A DNA stretch of 64,000 bases from DASSUW01 sp963730535 (GCA_963730535.1 CAVSRU010000014.1:1-64000), one strand, 5' to 3'; shown: positions 18,651 through 29,572, counted from the first letter of the stretch. Notes: generated by a model not told the origin, from the sequence alone. Program-made: numbers and translations.

Positions 18651-19805
18651 ATGAACCAGCACGCTCGCGTCGACGCCTCTCCGATCCCGTTCATCGATCT
18701 GGCTGCCCAACGGCGCCGCCTCGGCAAGTCGGTCGACGAGGCGATCGCGCGCGTCCTTTCGCACGGCCAGTACATCATGGGGCCGGAGGTGCTCGAGCTC
18801 GAACGTCAGCTCGCGCAGTTCTGCGGCGCGCGTCACGCGATTTCGTGTTCGAGCGGCACCGACGCAATGCAGCTCGTGCTGATGGCCAAGGGGATCGGGC
18901 CGGGCGACGCGGTGATCTGCCCGTCATTCACCTTCTGTGCGACCGCGGAAGTGGTCGCACTGTTGGGTGCGACGCCTGTTTTTGCCGAGATCGACGCGGC
19001 AACGTTCAATCTGAACGCTGCGAGCGTCGCGCGCGCGGCGGCGACCGCCCGCAAACTCGGACTCAAGCCGAAGGTGGTCATTCCTGTCGACTTGTTCGGG
19101 CTTCCTGCCGAGCACGATGCCATTGCCGAAGTCGCATCAGCGGAAGGCCTCTTTGTCCTCGATGACGCGGCGCAGGGCTTCGGCGCGACCTTCAGGGACA
19201 AACCACTCGGCGTCTTCGGACTCGCAACGGCGACGAGTTTCTTCCCTGCAAAGCCGCTCGGATGCTACGGCGACGGCGGTGCGCTCTTCACCGACGACGA
19301 CGTGGTTGCCGACGTCATTCGCAGTCTTCGCGTGCATGGGCAAGGCACCGACAAGTACGACAACGTCCGGATCGGCATGACCGGCCGCCTCGATACGATC
19401 CAGGCCGCGGTCCTGATCGAGAAGCTGAAGATTTTTCCGGACGAGATTGCCGCGCGCGCGCGGATCGCGCGCCGCTACAATGAGCGGCTCGGCGATGTTG
19501 CCATCGTGCCGCAGCTGCCGAACCACTCGAGCTCGGTGTGGGCACAATACACGATCCGGCTTGCGCCCGGACGGCGCGACGGGCTCGCGGCGGCTTTGAA
19601 GGGCGAAGGTATTCCGACCGCGATCTACTATCCGAAGCCCCTTCACCGGCAGGGGGCGTACGCGGATTTCCCCGTTGTGGACGGCGGGCTTGCAGTCAGC
19701 GACCGGCTCGCGGACGAAGTCATCAGCCTGCCGATGCACGCCTATCTCGACGAGACGGTGCAGGACCGTATTGTTGAGGCGGTCCGGCGCGCGCTCGCGC
19801 GGTGA
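18651..19805 (+). CDS. gnnB: DegT/DnrJ/EryC1 aminotransferase, probable UDP-3-keto-GlcNAc 3-aminotransferase
   Basis: This PLP enzyme belongs to the sugar aminotransferase family. It shows CSSGTDAMQLVLMA near the N-terminus, the aspartate region VLDDAAQGFGA, and the PLP lysine in FFPAKPLGCYGDGGALFTDD. The C-terminal segment IPTAIYYPKPLHRQ is also typical. I use ATG 18651; an in-frame TTG at 18636 is possible, and neither has a strong ribosome site. With gnnA it would install the 3-amino group of UDP-GlcNAc3N, giving amide-linked acyl chains in lipid A. Length is 384 residues and there is no frameshift. Confidence 0.78.
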   Translation: MNQHARVDASPIPFIDLAAQRRRLGKSVDEAIARVLSHGQYIMGPEVLELERQLAQFCGARHAISCSSGTDAMQLVLMAKGIGPGDAVICPSFTFCATAEVVALLGATPVFAEIDAATFNLNAASVARAAATARKLGLKPKVVIPVDLFGLPAEHDAIAEVASAEGLFVLDDAAQGFGATFRDKPLGVFGLATATSFFPAKPLGCYGDGGALFTDDDVVADVIRSLRVHGQGTDKYDNVRIGMTGRLDTIQAAVLIEKLKIFPDEIAARARIARRYNERLGDVAIVPQLPNHSSSVWAQYTIRLAPGRRDGLAAALKGEGIPTAIYYPKPLHRQGAYADFPVVDGGLAVSDRLADEVISLPMHAYLDETVQDRIVEAVRRALAR

Positions 19806-19830
19806 GGCCGACTCGCGCTAGGGCGCTCTC

Positions 19831-21394
19831 ATGATACGGCGGATTGCAACCGTCGGCGGCTGGACCCTCGTTTCGCGTATCACCGGCTTCGTCCGCGACG
19901 TGGTGATGGCGGCGATACTCGGCGCGGGGCCGATCGCGGACGCGTTCCTCGTCGCCTTTCGGCTTCCCAATCATTTCCGGGCGATCTTCGCGGAAGGCGC
20001 TTTCGCTGCTGCGTTCGTGCCGCGCTACGCCCGGACGATCGAGCAGAAAGGGCTCAACGCCGCGCGCGCTTTCGCAGACCGCCTCATGACCGCGATGGTG
20101 GTGCTGCAAGTCGTCCTGCTCGTTTTCGCGCTTGCGTTCACGCCCCAGGTCGTCGGCCTGCTCGCCCCCGGTCTCGATCCGGCTCGTTTCGAGCTTGCGG
20201 TCGCGCTCACGCGCATCACGTTTCCCTATCTCGCGCTGATCTCGGTAGAGACGCTGATCGCCGGCACGCTGAATGCGAACCAGCGGTTCGCGGTCGCCGC
20301 CGGCGCGCCGGTGTTGCTCAATCTCTGCATGATCGGCACGTTGCTGATGGCCGGATTGTTTCCGACGGCCGGCCACGCTGCGGCGTGGGGCGTGCTCGCG
20401 GCCGGCGTCCTGCAGGCGTTGTTTGTTGCCGCTGACGCCGAGCGCGGCGGATTTGGAATCCGCTTGAAGATGCCGCGGATCGACGAGCCTACGCGGAAAT
20501 TTCTCGTCGCGCTCGGTCCGGCAATCGTCGGCGCCGGCGGCGTGCAGCTCGCGTTGTTCGCCGATACGATTATCGCAACATTCCTTCCGGCGGGAGCGAT
20601 TTCGGCTCTCTATTACGCGGACCGCATTAATCAACTGCCGATCGGCGTGATCGGCATAGCGGCGGGAACCGTGCTGCTGCCGGAGATGTCGAGGCGCCTT
20701 GCGGCAGGCGACGCGGCCGGTGCCGCACAGGCGCAGGGCAGGGCAATCGAGCTCACGCTCCTGTTGTCGATTCCGTTCGTGGCGGGCGCGTTGACGATCC
20801 CCGAGCTCGTGATGCGTGCCTTGTTCACGCGCGGCGCGTTCACGCTCAGTGACGCCCAAGCGGCAGCGGCAACACTCGCGGCTTATGCGACGGGTCTGCT
20901 TCCGTTTGTGCTTGATGCGAAGTTACGTGACGCCGTTTCTCGCGCGTGGCGACACGACGACTCCCGTTGTGGCGGCGTTGATCGCCGTTGCCGTGAACGT
21001 CGCGCTCAAGGTCTTGCTCGTCGGCCGGTTTGCGCAGGTGGGGCTTGCGCTCGCCACGTCGGCCGGCGCGTGGATCAATCTTGCGTTACTCATCTATTGG
21101 GCGAGGCTGCGTAACTTCGAGAGTCCCGGCGTTTCCGCCGAGCGGGCGCTCCGCCTGCTGGTCGCAGGCGGCATCCTGGCGATGGTACTGTTTCTCGGCG
21201 AGCGGTTCATGCGCCCTCTGTTCGCGGGTCTGCCGGCATTGCGCGAGGAGTCGCTGCTTTTGTGCCTCCTGCTCGCAGGGGGCGTTCTCTACCTGGCACT
21301 GATCGTCGCCGTCATTGGGCGAGGTTGGTTGCGCGAACTCACGCGGGACATAAGCGGTCCGGCCGTACGTCCGGGGCCCGCTGAGGTCGATTAG
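19831..21394 (+). CDS. murJ: Lipid II flippase MurJ/MviN (apparent frameshift)
   Basis: MurJ flips the peptidoglycan precursor lipid II across the inner membrane. The start, TLVSRITGFVRDVVMAAILG, and the following AFRLPNHFRAIFAEGAF are diagnostic. Further segments include YYADRINQLPIGVIGIAAGT. The protein is a chain of hydrophobic segments consistent with 14 membrane helices. One extra base at about 20,912-20,915 shifts the frame just before MRSYVTPFLARGDTTTPV, after which the normal C-terminus follows to 21,394. Corrected length is 520 residues. The gene starts 25 bases after gnnB on the same strand. Confidence 0.92.
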
Positions 21395-21461
21395 CTCAGC
21401 ATTTTCGGGTATTTCCTTCGGTCGCCGAGTTGCGTTATGCACTGCGGCCCGCCAGGTAGCC

Positions 21462-22658
21462 ATGATGACAAGCTTGCAGACGGTGCGGCTCGGTGCCGGT
21501 GCGCTTTTCCTGCTCGCGCTAGCTTCATGCGGGGACAGCGGCCCGCAGAAGGGCGCGCAGAAGGGTCCGCCGCCTCCGCAAGTCACGGTCGCAACGCCCG
21601 TGAAGCGATCCGTCGTCGAGCGTGACGAGTACGTCGGTCGTTTCGTCGCGGTCGATGCCGTGGAAATCCGTGCGCGTGTTTCCGGTTATCTCGATTCGGT
21701 GCACTTCACGGACGGTGCCTTGCTCAAGCAAGGTGCGTTGCTGTTCACGATCGACCAGCGGCCGTTCAAAGCGGCACTCGACCAGGCGAAGGCAGACAAT
21801 GAGCGCGCGAGGGCGCAGGTTGATTTCGCAACGAACGACCTTCAGCGAGCGCAGGACTTGGTCGAGCGCAAGACGATTTCTGAATCTGTTTACGAGCAAC
21901 GCGTTCAAGTGAAGCGAGCCGCGGACGCGCAGTTGCAGGCAGCAGAAGCCAATGCGCGCGTCGCTGCTCTCAATCTCGAATTTACCGAACTGCGCGCGCC
22001 GGTCGACGGTCGCATTGGTGATCGCAGGGTATCGCCCGGCAATCTTGTGATCGGTGGATCCCAGCCTTCGACGACGCTGCTCGCGACGATCGTCTCAACG
22101 GATCCGATCCGGTTCGAATTCACGTTCGATGAAGCGGCTTTCCTGCGCTACTCCCGGCTCGCGGAAACCGGGAAGGGTCCGGATTCGCCCGGCACGTCGA
22201 CGCCGGTGGAATTTCGGCTGCTCGACGAGCCGAACTTCAAGCACAAGGGCAAGATGGATTTCGTGGACAACGTGATCGATCGCGGGTCGGGCACGATCCG
22301 CGGCCGCGCGACAATCCCTAACCCGAGCGGATTGTTCACGCCGGGGATGTTTGCGCGCGTGCGTGTGCCGGGATCGGCGCCGTTCGATGCGCTGCTCCTG
22401 CCGGACTCGGCGATCGGCACCGAGCAGGTCCGCAAGTTCGTCTACGTTGTCGATGCCGAGAACACCGTGCAGCAGAAGTATGTGACGCTCGGTCAGCTGG
22501 ATAATGGACTTCGCGTGATCCTGAAGGGTATTGAGGCGAACGACCGCGTCATCGTGAACGGCCTGATGCGCGCGCGTCCGGGCATCAAAGTGACGCCGAC
22601 GACGGAAGGTGAGCGTCCGCCCGGCGCGCCGGCCGGGACGCCTTCGGCTGCGAAGTAG
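21462..22658 (+). CDS. RND efflux periplasmic adaptor (AcrA/MexA type lipoprotein)
   Basis: This membrane fusion protein links the inner-membrane RND pump encoded next to an outer-membrane channel. A lipoprotein signal with lipobox ALASC ends at Cys 24. The lipoyl half-motif RVSGYLDSVHFTDGALLKQG and its partner LNLEFTELRAPVDGRIGDR flank an alpha-helical hairpin of about residues 95-170. The length of 398 residues is standard. The pump gene begins 9 bases after its stop. No outer-membrane channel or TetR-type repressor gene is adjacent in the window. Confidence 0.93.
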   Translation: MMTSLQTVRLGAGALFLLALASCGDSGPQKGAQKGPPPPQVTVATPVKRSVVERDEYVGRFVAVDAVEIRARVSGYLDSVHFTDGALLKQGALLFTIDQRPFKAALDQAKADNERARAQVDFATNDLQRAQDLVERKTISESVYEQRVQVKRAADAQLQAAEANARVAALNLEFTELRAPVDGRIGDRRVSPGNLVIGGSQPSTTLLATIVSTDPIRFEFTFDEAAFLRYSRLAETGKGPDSPGTSTPVEFRLLDEPNFKHKGKMDFVDNVIDRGSGTIRGRATIPNPSGLFTPGMFARVRVPGSAPFDALLLPDSAIGTEQVRKFVYVVDAENTVQQKYVTLGQLDNGLRVILKGIEANDRVIVNGLMRARPGIKVTPTTEGERPPGAPAGTPSAAK

Positions 22659-22667
22659 GGGGCAGAG

Positions 22668-25600
22668 ATGCCCATATCGCATTTCTTCATCGACCGGCCG
22701 ATCTTCGCCTCCGTCATCTCGATCATCATCGTGCTGCTCGGGGTCGTGAGCTTCGTGAGCCTCCCCGTTGCGCAGTACCCGGAAATCGCGCCGCCGACGA
22801 TCAACGTCTCCGGACAGTATCCGGGCGCGAACGCGCAGGTTGTGGCGACGACGGTCGTTGCGCCGATCGAGGAGCAGATCAACGGCGTCGAAGGCATGCT
22901 TTACATGTCGTCGAACTCGACCGCCGATGGCCGCTTCACGATCTCCGTCACCTTCGACCTCGGCGTGAATCTCGATCAGGCGCAAGTGCAAGTGCAGAAC
23001 CGCGTAGGCATTGCACAACCGCGCTTGCCGCAGGACGTCCGCAATATCGGCGTCACGGTGAACAAGAGCTCGCCCGACCTCATGATGGTCGTGCACTTGA
23101 TCTCGCCGGATCGCACACGCGATATGCTCTTCGTATCGAATTACGCGAATCTCGAGATCAAGGACGTGCTGACACGGGTCGACGGGGTCGGCTCAATCAC
23201 GGTGTTCGGCAGCCGTGACTACGCCATGCGCGTCTGGCTCGACCCGCAGCGGCTGCAGACGCTCGGGCTAACTGCGAACGACGTCGTCGGCGCACTGCAA
23301 CGTCAGAACGTGCAGGTCGCATCCGGTGTGCTGAACCAACCACCCGTTGCCGATCCGCGCGCGTTCCAGGTCGCGGTGACTACGCAGGGACGGCTCGCCG
23401 ACCCGGCTGAGTTCGGCAACATCGTCGTCAAGGCGACAAACGATGCGACGGTGCTGCTCAGGGACGTGGCCAGGATCGAGCTTGCCGCGCAGGATTACGG
23501 AACGAACTCGTACCTTAGCAAGGATCTGGCGGTCGCGCTTGCAGTGTTCCAGCGGCCCGGCTCAAACGCGCTCGCCACAGCCGACGGTATTCGTTCGGCG
23601 ATGCGGGAACTAGGCAAGCGGTTTCCATCCGGGGTCGAATACAAGATCGTCTATGACCCGACGCAGTTCATCTCGGAATCGGTGAACGCCGTCGTATGGA
23701 CCATTCTTGAGGCGATCGCGCTCGTCGTACTCGTGATTATTCTCTTTTTGCAGACCTGGCGGGCGGCGCTTATTCCCATCATCGCGATCCCGGTGTCACT
23801 GATCGGCACGTTCTTCGTGATGGCGGCGTTCGGCTTCACGCTGAATAACCTCACACTATTCGGGCTCGTACTTTCCATCGGTATCGTCGTGGACGATGCG
23901 ATCGTCGTCGTCGAGAACGTCGAGCGCAACATCGAGGCGGGCCTCAGTCCGCGGGAGGCCGCGCACAAATCCATGGATGAGGTCGGCGCGGCGCTCGTCG
24001 CGATCGTGCTCGTGCTTGCGGCCGTGTTCGTGCCGGCCGCTTTTATCTCGGGCATCTCCGGCCAGTTCTACCGCCAGTTCGCCCTTACGATCACGAGTGC
24101 GACCGTGATCTCGCTCGTCGTTTCGCTGACTCTGTCGCCGGCCCTGTGCGCGCTGGTTCTCAAGCCGCATACGGATGAGCAAGTCCCACTTTGGGCGCGC
24201 CCTCTGCGGCTCTTCTTCAACATGTTCAACCGCGGTTACAAGGTGTTCGCCGACACCTACGGATGGGCGGCCGGCCGCGTCGTGCGCATCGTCACGATCA
24301 TGCTGGTCGGGTACGTCGCCGTGATCGCGATTGGCCTCAACGAGTTCCGCCGGACGCCGATCGGCTTCATTCCGCAGCTCGATCGAGGATATCTGATCAT
24401 CGCCGCGCAGCTTCCGCCCGGATCCGCGCTCAACCGCACGGACGAGGTCATGTTGCGCATCGCCGACATCGCGTTGAAAGTGCCGGGCGTCACCGCAGGC
24501 GTGAATATCGTGGGCTTTTCCGGCGCGAGCTTCTCGGTCGCGCCGAATGCGGGCGCATTCTTCGCTGTGCTCGAGCCGTTCGACCAACGCGCCGGCGATC
24601 CGCGGAAGGGGGCGAACGCGATTCAGGCAGCACTCACACAGCAGCTTGCCTCGATCCAGGAAGCGTTCGTCGTTGTCGTGGCGCCGCCGCCCGTGCAAGG
24701 CATCGGCAATGCCGGCGGCTTCCGGATGATGATCGAGGACCGTGCGGGGCGCGGACCGGATGCGCTGCAGGGCACGATTTACGCGATGATGGGACGCGCA
24801 AGCCAGACACCGGGCCTTACCAATGTGTTCTCATTCTTCGAAACGGCGACGCCACAAATCTATCTCGACATCGATCGTACCAAGGCGCAACTGCTCGGAG
24901 TCAACATCTCGGACGTCTTCTCCACGCTGCAGATCTATCTCGGCTCATCCTACGTCAACGACTTCAATTTGTTTGGCCGGAGCTACCGGGTGGTGGCGCA
25001 GGCAGAGGCACGCAACCGGCTCGACTCGCGCGACGTGCTGACATTGCGAGTGCGTAACGCCCAAGGTGAGACCGTTCCGCTCGGCTCGTTCACGACCATC
25101 AGCGACATCGCGGGACCCTATCGCGTGCCGCGCTACAATCTCTATCCCGCGGCCGAGCTCGATGGCGCTGCAGCTCCCGGCTACAGCCAGGGGCAGGCAA
25201 TCGAGATCATGCAGCGACTCGCTGCGGAAACGCTACCCGACGGTTTCAGCTACGAGTGGACGACGCTTGCATTCCAGCAACTGCGGACGGGAAACACAGC
25301 AGCGTTCGCCTTCGTCCTTGCGGTGGTGTTCGTGTTTCTCGTGCTCGCGGCACAGTTCGAGAGCATTACGCTCCCGCTGTCTGTGATCCTGATCGTGCCC
25401 ATGTGTCTGATTGCGGCGATAACGGGGGTCATTCTCGTGGGGCAGGACAACAACATCCTTACGCAGGTCGGATTCATCGTGCTGATCGCGCTGGCCGCGC
25501 GCAATGCCGTTCTGATGGTGGAGTTCGCGAAGCAGCTTGAGGATCGCGGCCGTGACACGATCTCGGCCGCAGTCGAAGCGGCGAAGCTGCGGCTGCGACC

Positions 25601-25838
25601 TATCGTGATGACGTCGATGGCGTTCATTCTCGGCACGGTGCCACTCGTCTGGGCGACGGGCGCCGGCGCCGAGTTGCGTCAAGCGCTGGGCACGCCCGTG
25701 TTTGCGGGCATGATCGGCGTGACCTTCTTCGGGCTGATCTTCACGCCAGTGTTCTACGTTGTGTGCCGCCGACTCGGACAACTGGGTTCCAGGCGGACGC
25801 CGCGCGCCCCGCGCCCATCGCGGGTGCCGGCAGAGTAG
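22668..25838 (+). CDS. RND multidrug efflux pump inner-membrane subunit (AcrB/MexB family)
   Basis: This is the proton-driven pump of a tripartite efflux system, 1,056 residues and complete. It begins with the typical ISHFFIDRPIFASVISIIIV, has the proton-relay aspartate pair in TM4 within VVDDAIVVVENVERN, and ends with the usual GVTFFGLIFTPVFYVVCRR. Two large periplasmic loops follow TM1 and TM7 as expected. ATG 22668 follows a GGGGGCAG ribosome site. No frameshift occurs in more than 3 kb, in contrast to its neighbours. Export of drugs, solvents or aromatic acids is possible; the substrate cannot be read from sequence. Confidence 0.95.
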   Translation: MPISHFFIDRPIFASVISIIIVLLGVVSFVSLPVAQYPEIAPPTINVSGQYPGANAQVVATTVVAPIEEQINGVEGMLYMSSNSTADGRFTISVTFDLGVNLDQAQVQVQNRVGIAQPRLPQDVRNIGVTVNKSSPDLMMVVHLISPDRTRDMLFVSNYANLEIKDVLTRVDGVGSITVFGSRDYAMRVWLDPQRLQTLGLTANDVVGALQRQNVQVASGVLNQPPVADPRAFQVAVTTQGRLADPAEFGNIVVKATNDATVLLRDVARIELAAQDYGTNSYLSKDLAVALAVFQRPGSNALATADGIRSAMRELGKRFPSGVEYKIVYDPTQFISESVNAVVWTILEAIALVVLVIILFLQTWRAALIPIIAIPVSLIGTFFVMAAFGFTLNNLTLFGLVLSIGIVVDDAIVVVENVERNIEAGLSPREAAHKSMDEVGAALVAIVLVLAAVFVPAAFISGISGQFYRQFALTITSATVISLVVSLTLSPALCALVLKPHTDEQVPLWARPLRLFFNMFNRGYKVFADTYGWAAGRVVRIVTIMLVGYVAVIAIGLNEFRRTPIGFIPQLDRGYLIIAAQLPPGSALNRTDEVMLRIADIALKVPGVTAGVNIVGFSGASFSVAPNAGAFFAVLEPFDQRAGDPRKGANAIQAALTQQLASIQEAFVVVVAPPPVQGIGNAGGFRMMIEDRAGRGPDALQGTIYAMMGRASQTPGLTNVFSFFETATPQIYLDIDRTKAQLLGVNISDVFSTLQIYLGSSYVNDFNLFGRSYRVVAQAEARNRLDSRDVLTLRVRNAQGETVPLGSFTTISDIAGPYRVPRYNLYPAAELDGAAAPGYSQGQAIEIMQRLAAETLPDGFSYEWTTLAFQQLRTGNTAAFAFVLAVVFVFLVLAAQFESITLPLSVILIVPMCLIAAITGVILVGQDNNILTQVGFIVLIALAARNAVLMVEFAKQLEDRGRDTISAAVEAAKLRLRPIVMTSMAFILGTVPLVWATGAGAELRQALGTPVFAGMIGVTFFGLIFTPVFYVVCRRLGQLGSRRTPRAPRPSRVPAE

Positions 25839-25939
25839 TAGCTACGACCTTCAAGCGATTGCCGCTTTTGTCCATGGTGCCGGCGAGCGCACGTCCGTAG
25901 GGAAGGGCGTAATATTGCTCGCGACTCACGGGGCTGGGG

Positions 25940-27109
25940 ATGCGGACGCAAATTGCCATCGTCGGTGCCGGACCATCGGGGCTTCTGCTCGGGCAGCTCC
26001 TGAGCAAGAACGGCATCGACAACGTAGTCCTGGAAGAGCGCAGCGCCGAGTACGTGCTCGGACGCATTCGTGCTGGCGTAATCGAGCAAGGCACGGCGGA
26101 GCTCCTGGACGAAGTCGGCGTCGGTGCGCGTATGCACGAGGAAGGACTCGTGCACGACGGGACGCAGATCTGCTTCGGCGGCAGGCGGCATCGCATCAAT
26201 TTTCGCGAACTGACCGGGAAGACGGTCACGATCTATGGTCAGACGGAAATCACGCGCGATCTCATGGAGGCGCGGTCCGCGAGCGGCGCACCGACACTCT
26301 ACGAGGCGCACGATGTCAGCCTGCACGACTTCGGTACCAAACGGACGCGCGTTCGCTATGTCAAGGACGGCAAGGAAGGCGAAGTCGAATGCGATTTCAT
26401 CGCCGGATGCGATGGTTTTCACGGTGTCAGCCGGCAAAGTGTGCCGATCGAAAGTCTGCAAACCTACGAACGTGTCTATCCTTTTGGCTGGCTCGGGCTG
26501 CTGGCTGACACGCCGCCCGTTTCGGACGAACTCATTTACGTCCATCACGAGCGCGGCTTTGCATTGTGCTCGATGCGGTCGCCGACACGCAGCCGCTACT
26601 ACATCCAATGCAGTCTCGCCGAACACGTCGACGACTGGCCGGATTCGCGGTTCTGGAGCGAACTGAAGCGGCGCCTCGACGACGAGGGCAGAGCGCGACT
26701 CGTCTCGGGCCCGTCCATCGAGAAGAGCATTGCGCCGCTCAGGAGCTTCGTCGCGGAGCCGATGCGATTCGGCCGTCTGTTCCTCGCGGGGGACGCCGCG
26801 CATATCGTGCCGCCGACGGGCGCGAAGGGGCTCAACCTTGCGGCGAGCGATGTGCGGTACCTCGCCGAGGGATTGATCGAGTTCTACCGCGACAAATCGC
26901 CGGCGGGAATCGACAGCTATTCGGAGCGGGCGCTCGCGCGCGTCTGGAAAGCGGAGCGCTTCTCCTGGTGGATGACGACCCTCCTGCATCGCCTGCCGGA
27001 TTCCAGCGGCTTCGACCGCAAGGTGCAGCTCGCCGAGCTCGAATATCTCGTTAGTTCACCCGCCGCGGCGGCTGCCATGGCAGAGAACTACGTCGGACTG
27101 CCCTATTAG
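25940..27109 (+). CDS. pobA: 4-hydroxybenzoate 3-monooxygenase
   Basis: PobA hydroxylates 4-hydroxybenzoate to protocatechuate using FAD, NADPH and oxygen. The 389-residue protein has the FAD motif IAIVGAGPSGLLLGQLL, the DG motif GCDGFHGVSR, and the second FAD motif FLAGDAAHIVPPTGAKGLNL. It ends ENYVGLPY, matching the PobA C-terminus with its active-site tyrosine. The length and ends agree with characterised enzymes. No pobR regulator or pca genes are adjacent. ATG 25940 follows a GGGGCTGGGG stretch. Confidence 0.94.
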   Translation: MRTQIAIVGAGPSGLLLGQLLSKNGIDNVVLEERSAEYVLGRIRAGVIEQGTAELLDEVGVGARMHEEGLVHDGTQICFGGRRHRINFRELTGKTVTIYGQTEITRDLMEARSASGAPTLYEAHDVSLHDFGTKRTRVRYVKDGKEGEVECDFIAGCDGFHGVSRQSVPIESLQTYERVYPFGWLGLLADTPPVSDELIYVHHERGFALCSMRSPTRSRYYIQCSLAEHVDDWPDSRFWSELKRRLDDEGRARLVSGPSIEKSIAPLRSFVAEPMRFGRLFLAGDAAHIVPPTGAKGLNLAASDVRYLAEGLIEFYRDKSPAGIDSYSERALARVWKAERFSWWMTTLLHRLPDSSGFDRKVQLAELEYLVSSPAAAAAMAENYVGLPY

Positions 27110-27217
27110 CCTGCAGCAGCCCTTTGGGAGTTCGCCCACGCGGAGCGGTAGACCGGCCGCATTTTCATTGCGGATTATGTGTAGTATTTGCCTGCAACAG
27201 GCTGCGGGGGAGAGCAC

Positions 27218-29517
27218 ATGCGTCCACTCAAGTTCGGTATCGGCCAACCCCACCTTCGGTTGGAGGATCCTCCGCTTGTCACCGGGAAGGGGCGCTTCGT
27301 CGCCGACCTGATCCCGGAAGGTGCGTTGCGCGCCGTATTCGTGCGCTCGCCGCATGGCCATGCAAATTTCAAGTTCACGGACCTTGAGACCGCCCGCAAG
27401 ATGCCGGGCGTCCGCCTCGTCCTCACCCACGCGGATGTGGCGGGGCTTGCCCCGTTCCCGTGCCTTGGTGCGCTGATCCTCCACATGCACGGCGGGCCAA
27501 AGATCTGGGTGCCGCCGTATCACGTGCTGCCGAAGGACAAGGTTCTGCATATCGGCGAGGAAGTCGCGTTCGTGGTCGCCGACACGGTCGAGCAGGCGCG
27601 TGACGCTGCAGAGGCCGTCGGAATCGAATGGGAGCCGCTCCCGACGGTTGTCGACGTGCGGGCGGCGATCAAGAAGGACGCGCCGGTGCTGTGGCCCGAG
27701 CACGGCAGCAACATCGGGTTCACGTTGGAGCTCGGCGAGAAGGATGCAACCGAGAAGGCGTTTGCATCCGCGCATCGCGTCGTAAAGCTCGACATCGTCA
27801 ACCAGCGGCTCGTCACGAATTACATGGAACCGCGCGGCGTTGTGGCCGAGGTGGACAAGTCGGGCCGGCTCGAACTCGTGATCTCAAGCCAGGGCAGCCA
27901 TGCGCAAAGGCACTACCTCGCGGAAATGATGCACATGCCGAAGGAAAAGATCCGCGTGCTCGCCCACGACGTGGGCGGCGGCTTCGGCACCAAGGGCGCC
28001 CCATATCGTGACTACGTGCTGACGGCGGTCGCGACGCAAAAACTCAACAAGCCGGTGGCTTGGATTTCCGATCGCACGGATCACTTCCTGAGCGACGCGC
28101 AGGGACGCGACAACTACGCGGTGGCGGAGATGGCGCTCGACAGGGAAGGCCGTTTCCTCGCCCTCAAGGTCGACATTCTGGCGAACATGGGCTCGTACTT
28201 GTCGATCGTCGCGCCCTACGTGCCGTTCCTCGGCATGACGATGTATCCGGGCTCGTACCGGATCCCGCATGCCTACGTGAAAGCGCACGGCATTTTCACG
28301 CACACGCATACGGTCGACGCCTATCGCGGCGCGGGCCGTCCGGAAGCCGCCTATCTGATAGAGCGGCTAGTGGATGCGATCGCGCGCGAGACCGGTGTTG
28401 CGCCCGACGAGGTTCGGCGCAAGAACTTCATCGACAAGTCGGAAATGCCGTACGAAACGCCGACGCACAAGAAATACGACACGGTGATTTTGCCGGTCAC
28501 CTCGCGCGCGCGCAGGACGTTGCCGACTGGAAAGGTTTCGACAAGCGTGTGGGCAAGTCCAAGCAGCGCGGGAAGGTCCGCGGCATCGGACTGTCGAGCT
28601 ACATCGAAGCCTGCGGATTGACCGCACCGGAAGACGGCAAGGTAATTCTGGAAACGAATGGCTCGATCACGGTCCATATCGGGACGCTCTCGCAGGGGCA
28701 GGGTCACAAGACGACCTATGCCCAGATCGTTTCGCAGGAACTCGATCTCCCGCTTGATCAGATCCGCGTTGAGCAGGGCGATTCCGACGCACTCGACAAC
28801 GGCGGCGGCACGGTGGGCTCACGCTCGATGCCGACCGGCGGGCCGGTAGTGCAGAACTGCACGCGCACGATCGTCGCGAACGTCAAGGCCGCCGCGGCGA
28901 AGGAGCTCGAGGCCGACGCAGACAAGCTTGAGGTTTCCGACGGCGTTGTCCGCGTTTCGGGCACCAACCGCACGATTTCGCTCGCGAACCTTGCGCAGAA
29001 GATGCCGCCCGAGCAGCAAATCGCGGAAGTGAAGAATTACATGCCCCCTGGCTACACATTCCCCAACGGTTCGCACGTGTGCGAGGTCGAACTCGATCCG
29101 GAAACTGGAGAAGTCGAGATCGTGCGCTACACCGTGGTCGACGACTTCGGTGTGACGCTCAATCCGCTCTTACTCGAAGGGCAGGTACTTGGCGGCATCG
29201 TGCAGGGTGCCGGCCAGGCGCTCATGGAAAACACGGTCTATGGCGACGACGGCCAGCTCTTGACCGCGAGTTTCATGGACTATGCGATGCCGCGGGCCGA
29301 TCATTTCCCGACGATCCACTTCGAGACCCGCAACGTTCCTTGCACCGCCAATCCGTTAGGCGTGAAGGGCGCTGGCGAGGCGGGTACGATCGGGGCGACG
29401 CCGGCCGTGATGAATGCGGTGATCGATGCGCTCGACCGTGAATTCGGCATCAAAAAATTTGATATGCCGGCAACCCCCGAGCGGGTGTGGCGGGCGATCA
29501 ACGGGCGGGCGAATTGA
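27218..29517 (+). CDS. Molybdopterin-binding large subunit, CoxL-like form II / aldehyde dehydrogenase (apparent frameshift)
   Basis: This is the catalytic large subunit of a xanthine oxidase family hydroxylase. The cofactor motifs HDVGGGFGTKG (about residue 250) and AYRGAGRPEAAY (about 368) are present. The active-site sequence AYRGAGR is the form II type, which is not a proven CO dehydrogenase. The catalytic glutamate lies in KGAGEAGTIGATPAVMNAV near the end. A missing base at about 28,483 shifts the frame at what should read Y-D-T-G-D-F. Corrected length is 766 residues. ATG 27218 follows GGGGGAGA. No medium (FAD) or small (2Fe-2S) subunit gene is in view. Confidence 0.88.
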
Positions 29518-29547
29518 ACTAAACGCGCTTTCGAGTATTCTCCCTGT

Positions 29548-29572
29548 CATCGCCGGGCTAGTCCCGGCGATG
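29548..29572. repeat. Small palindromic repeat of Bradyrhizobiaceae type
   Basis: The arms CATCGCCGGG and CCCGGCGATG are perfectly complementary and separated by the five bases CTAGT. Palindromes with this CGCCGGG core are scattered between genes in Bradyrhizobium and relatives. It lies in the 96-base gap between the two CoxL-like genes, 30 bases after the first stop, and could also act as a hairpin that stabilises or terminates the message. Confidence 0.7.
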
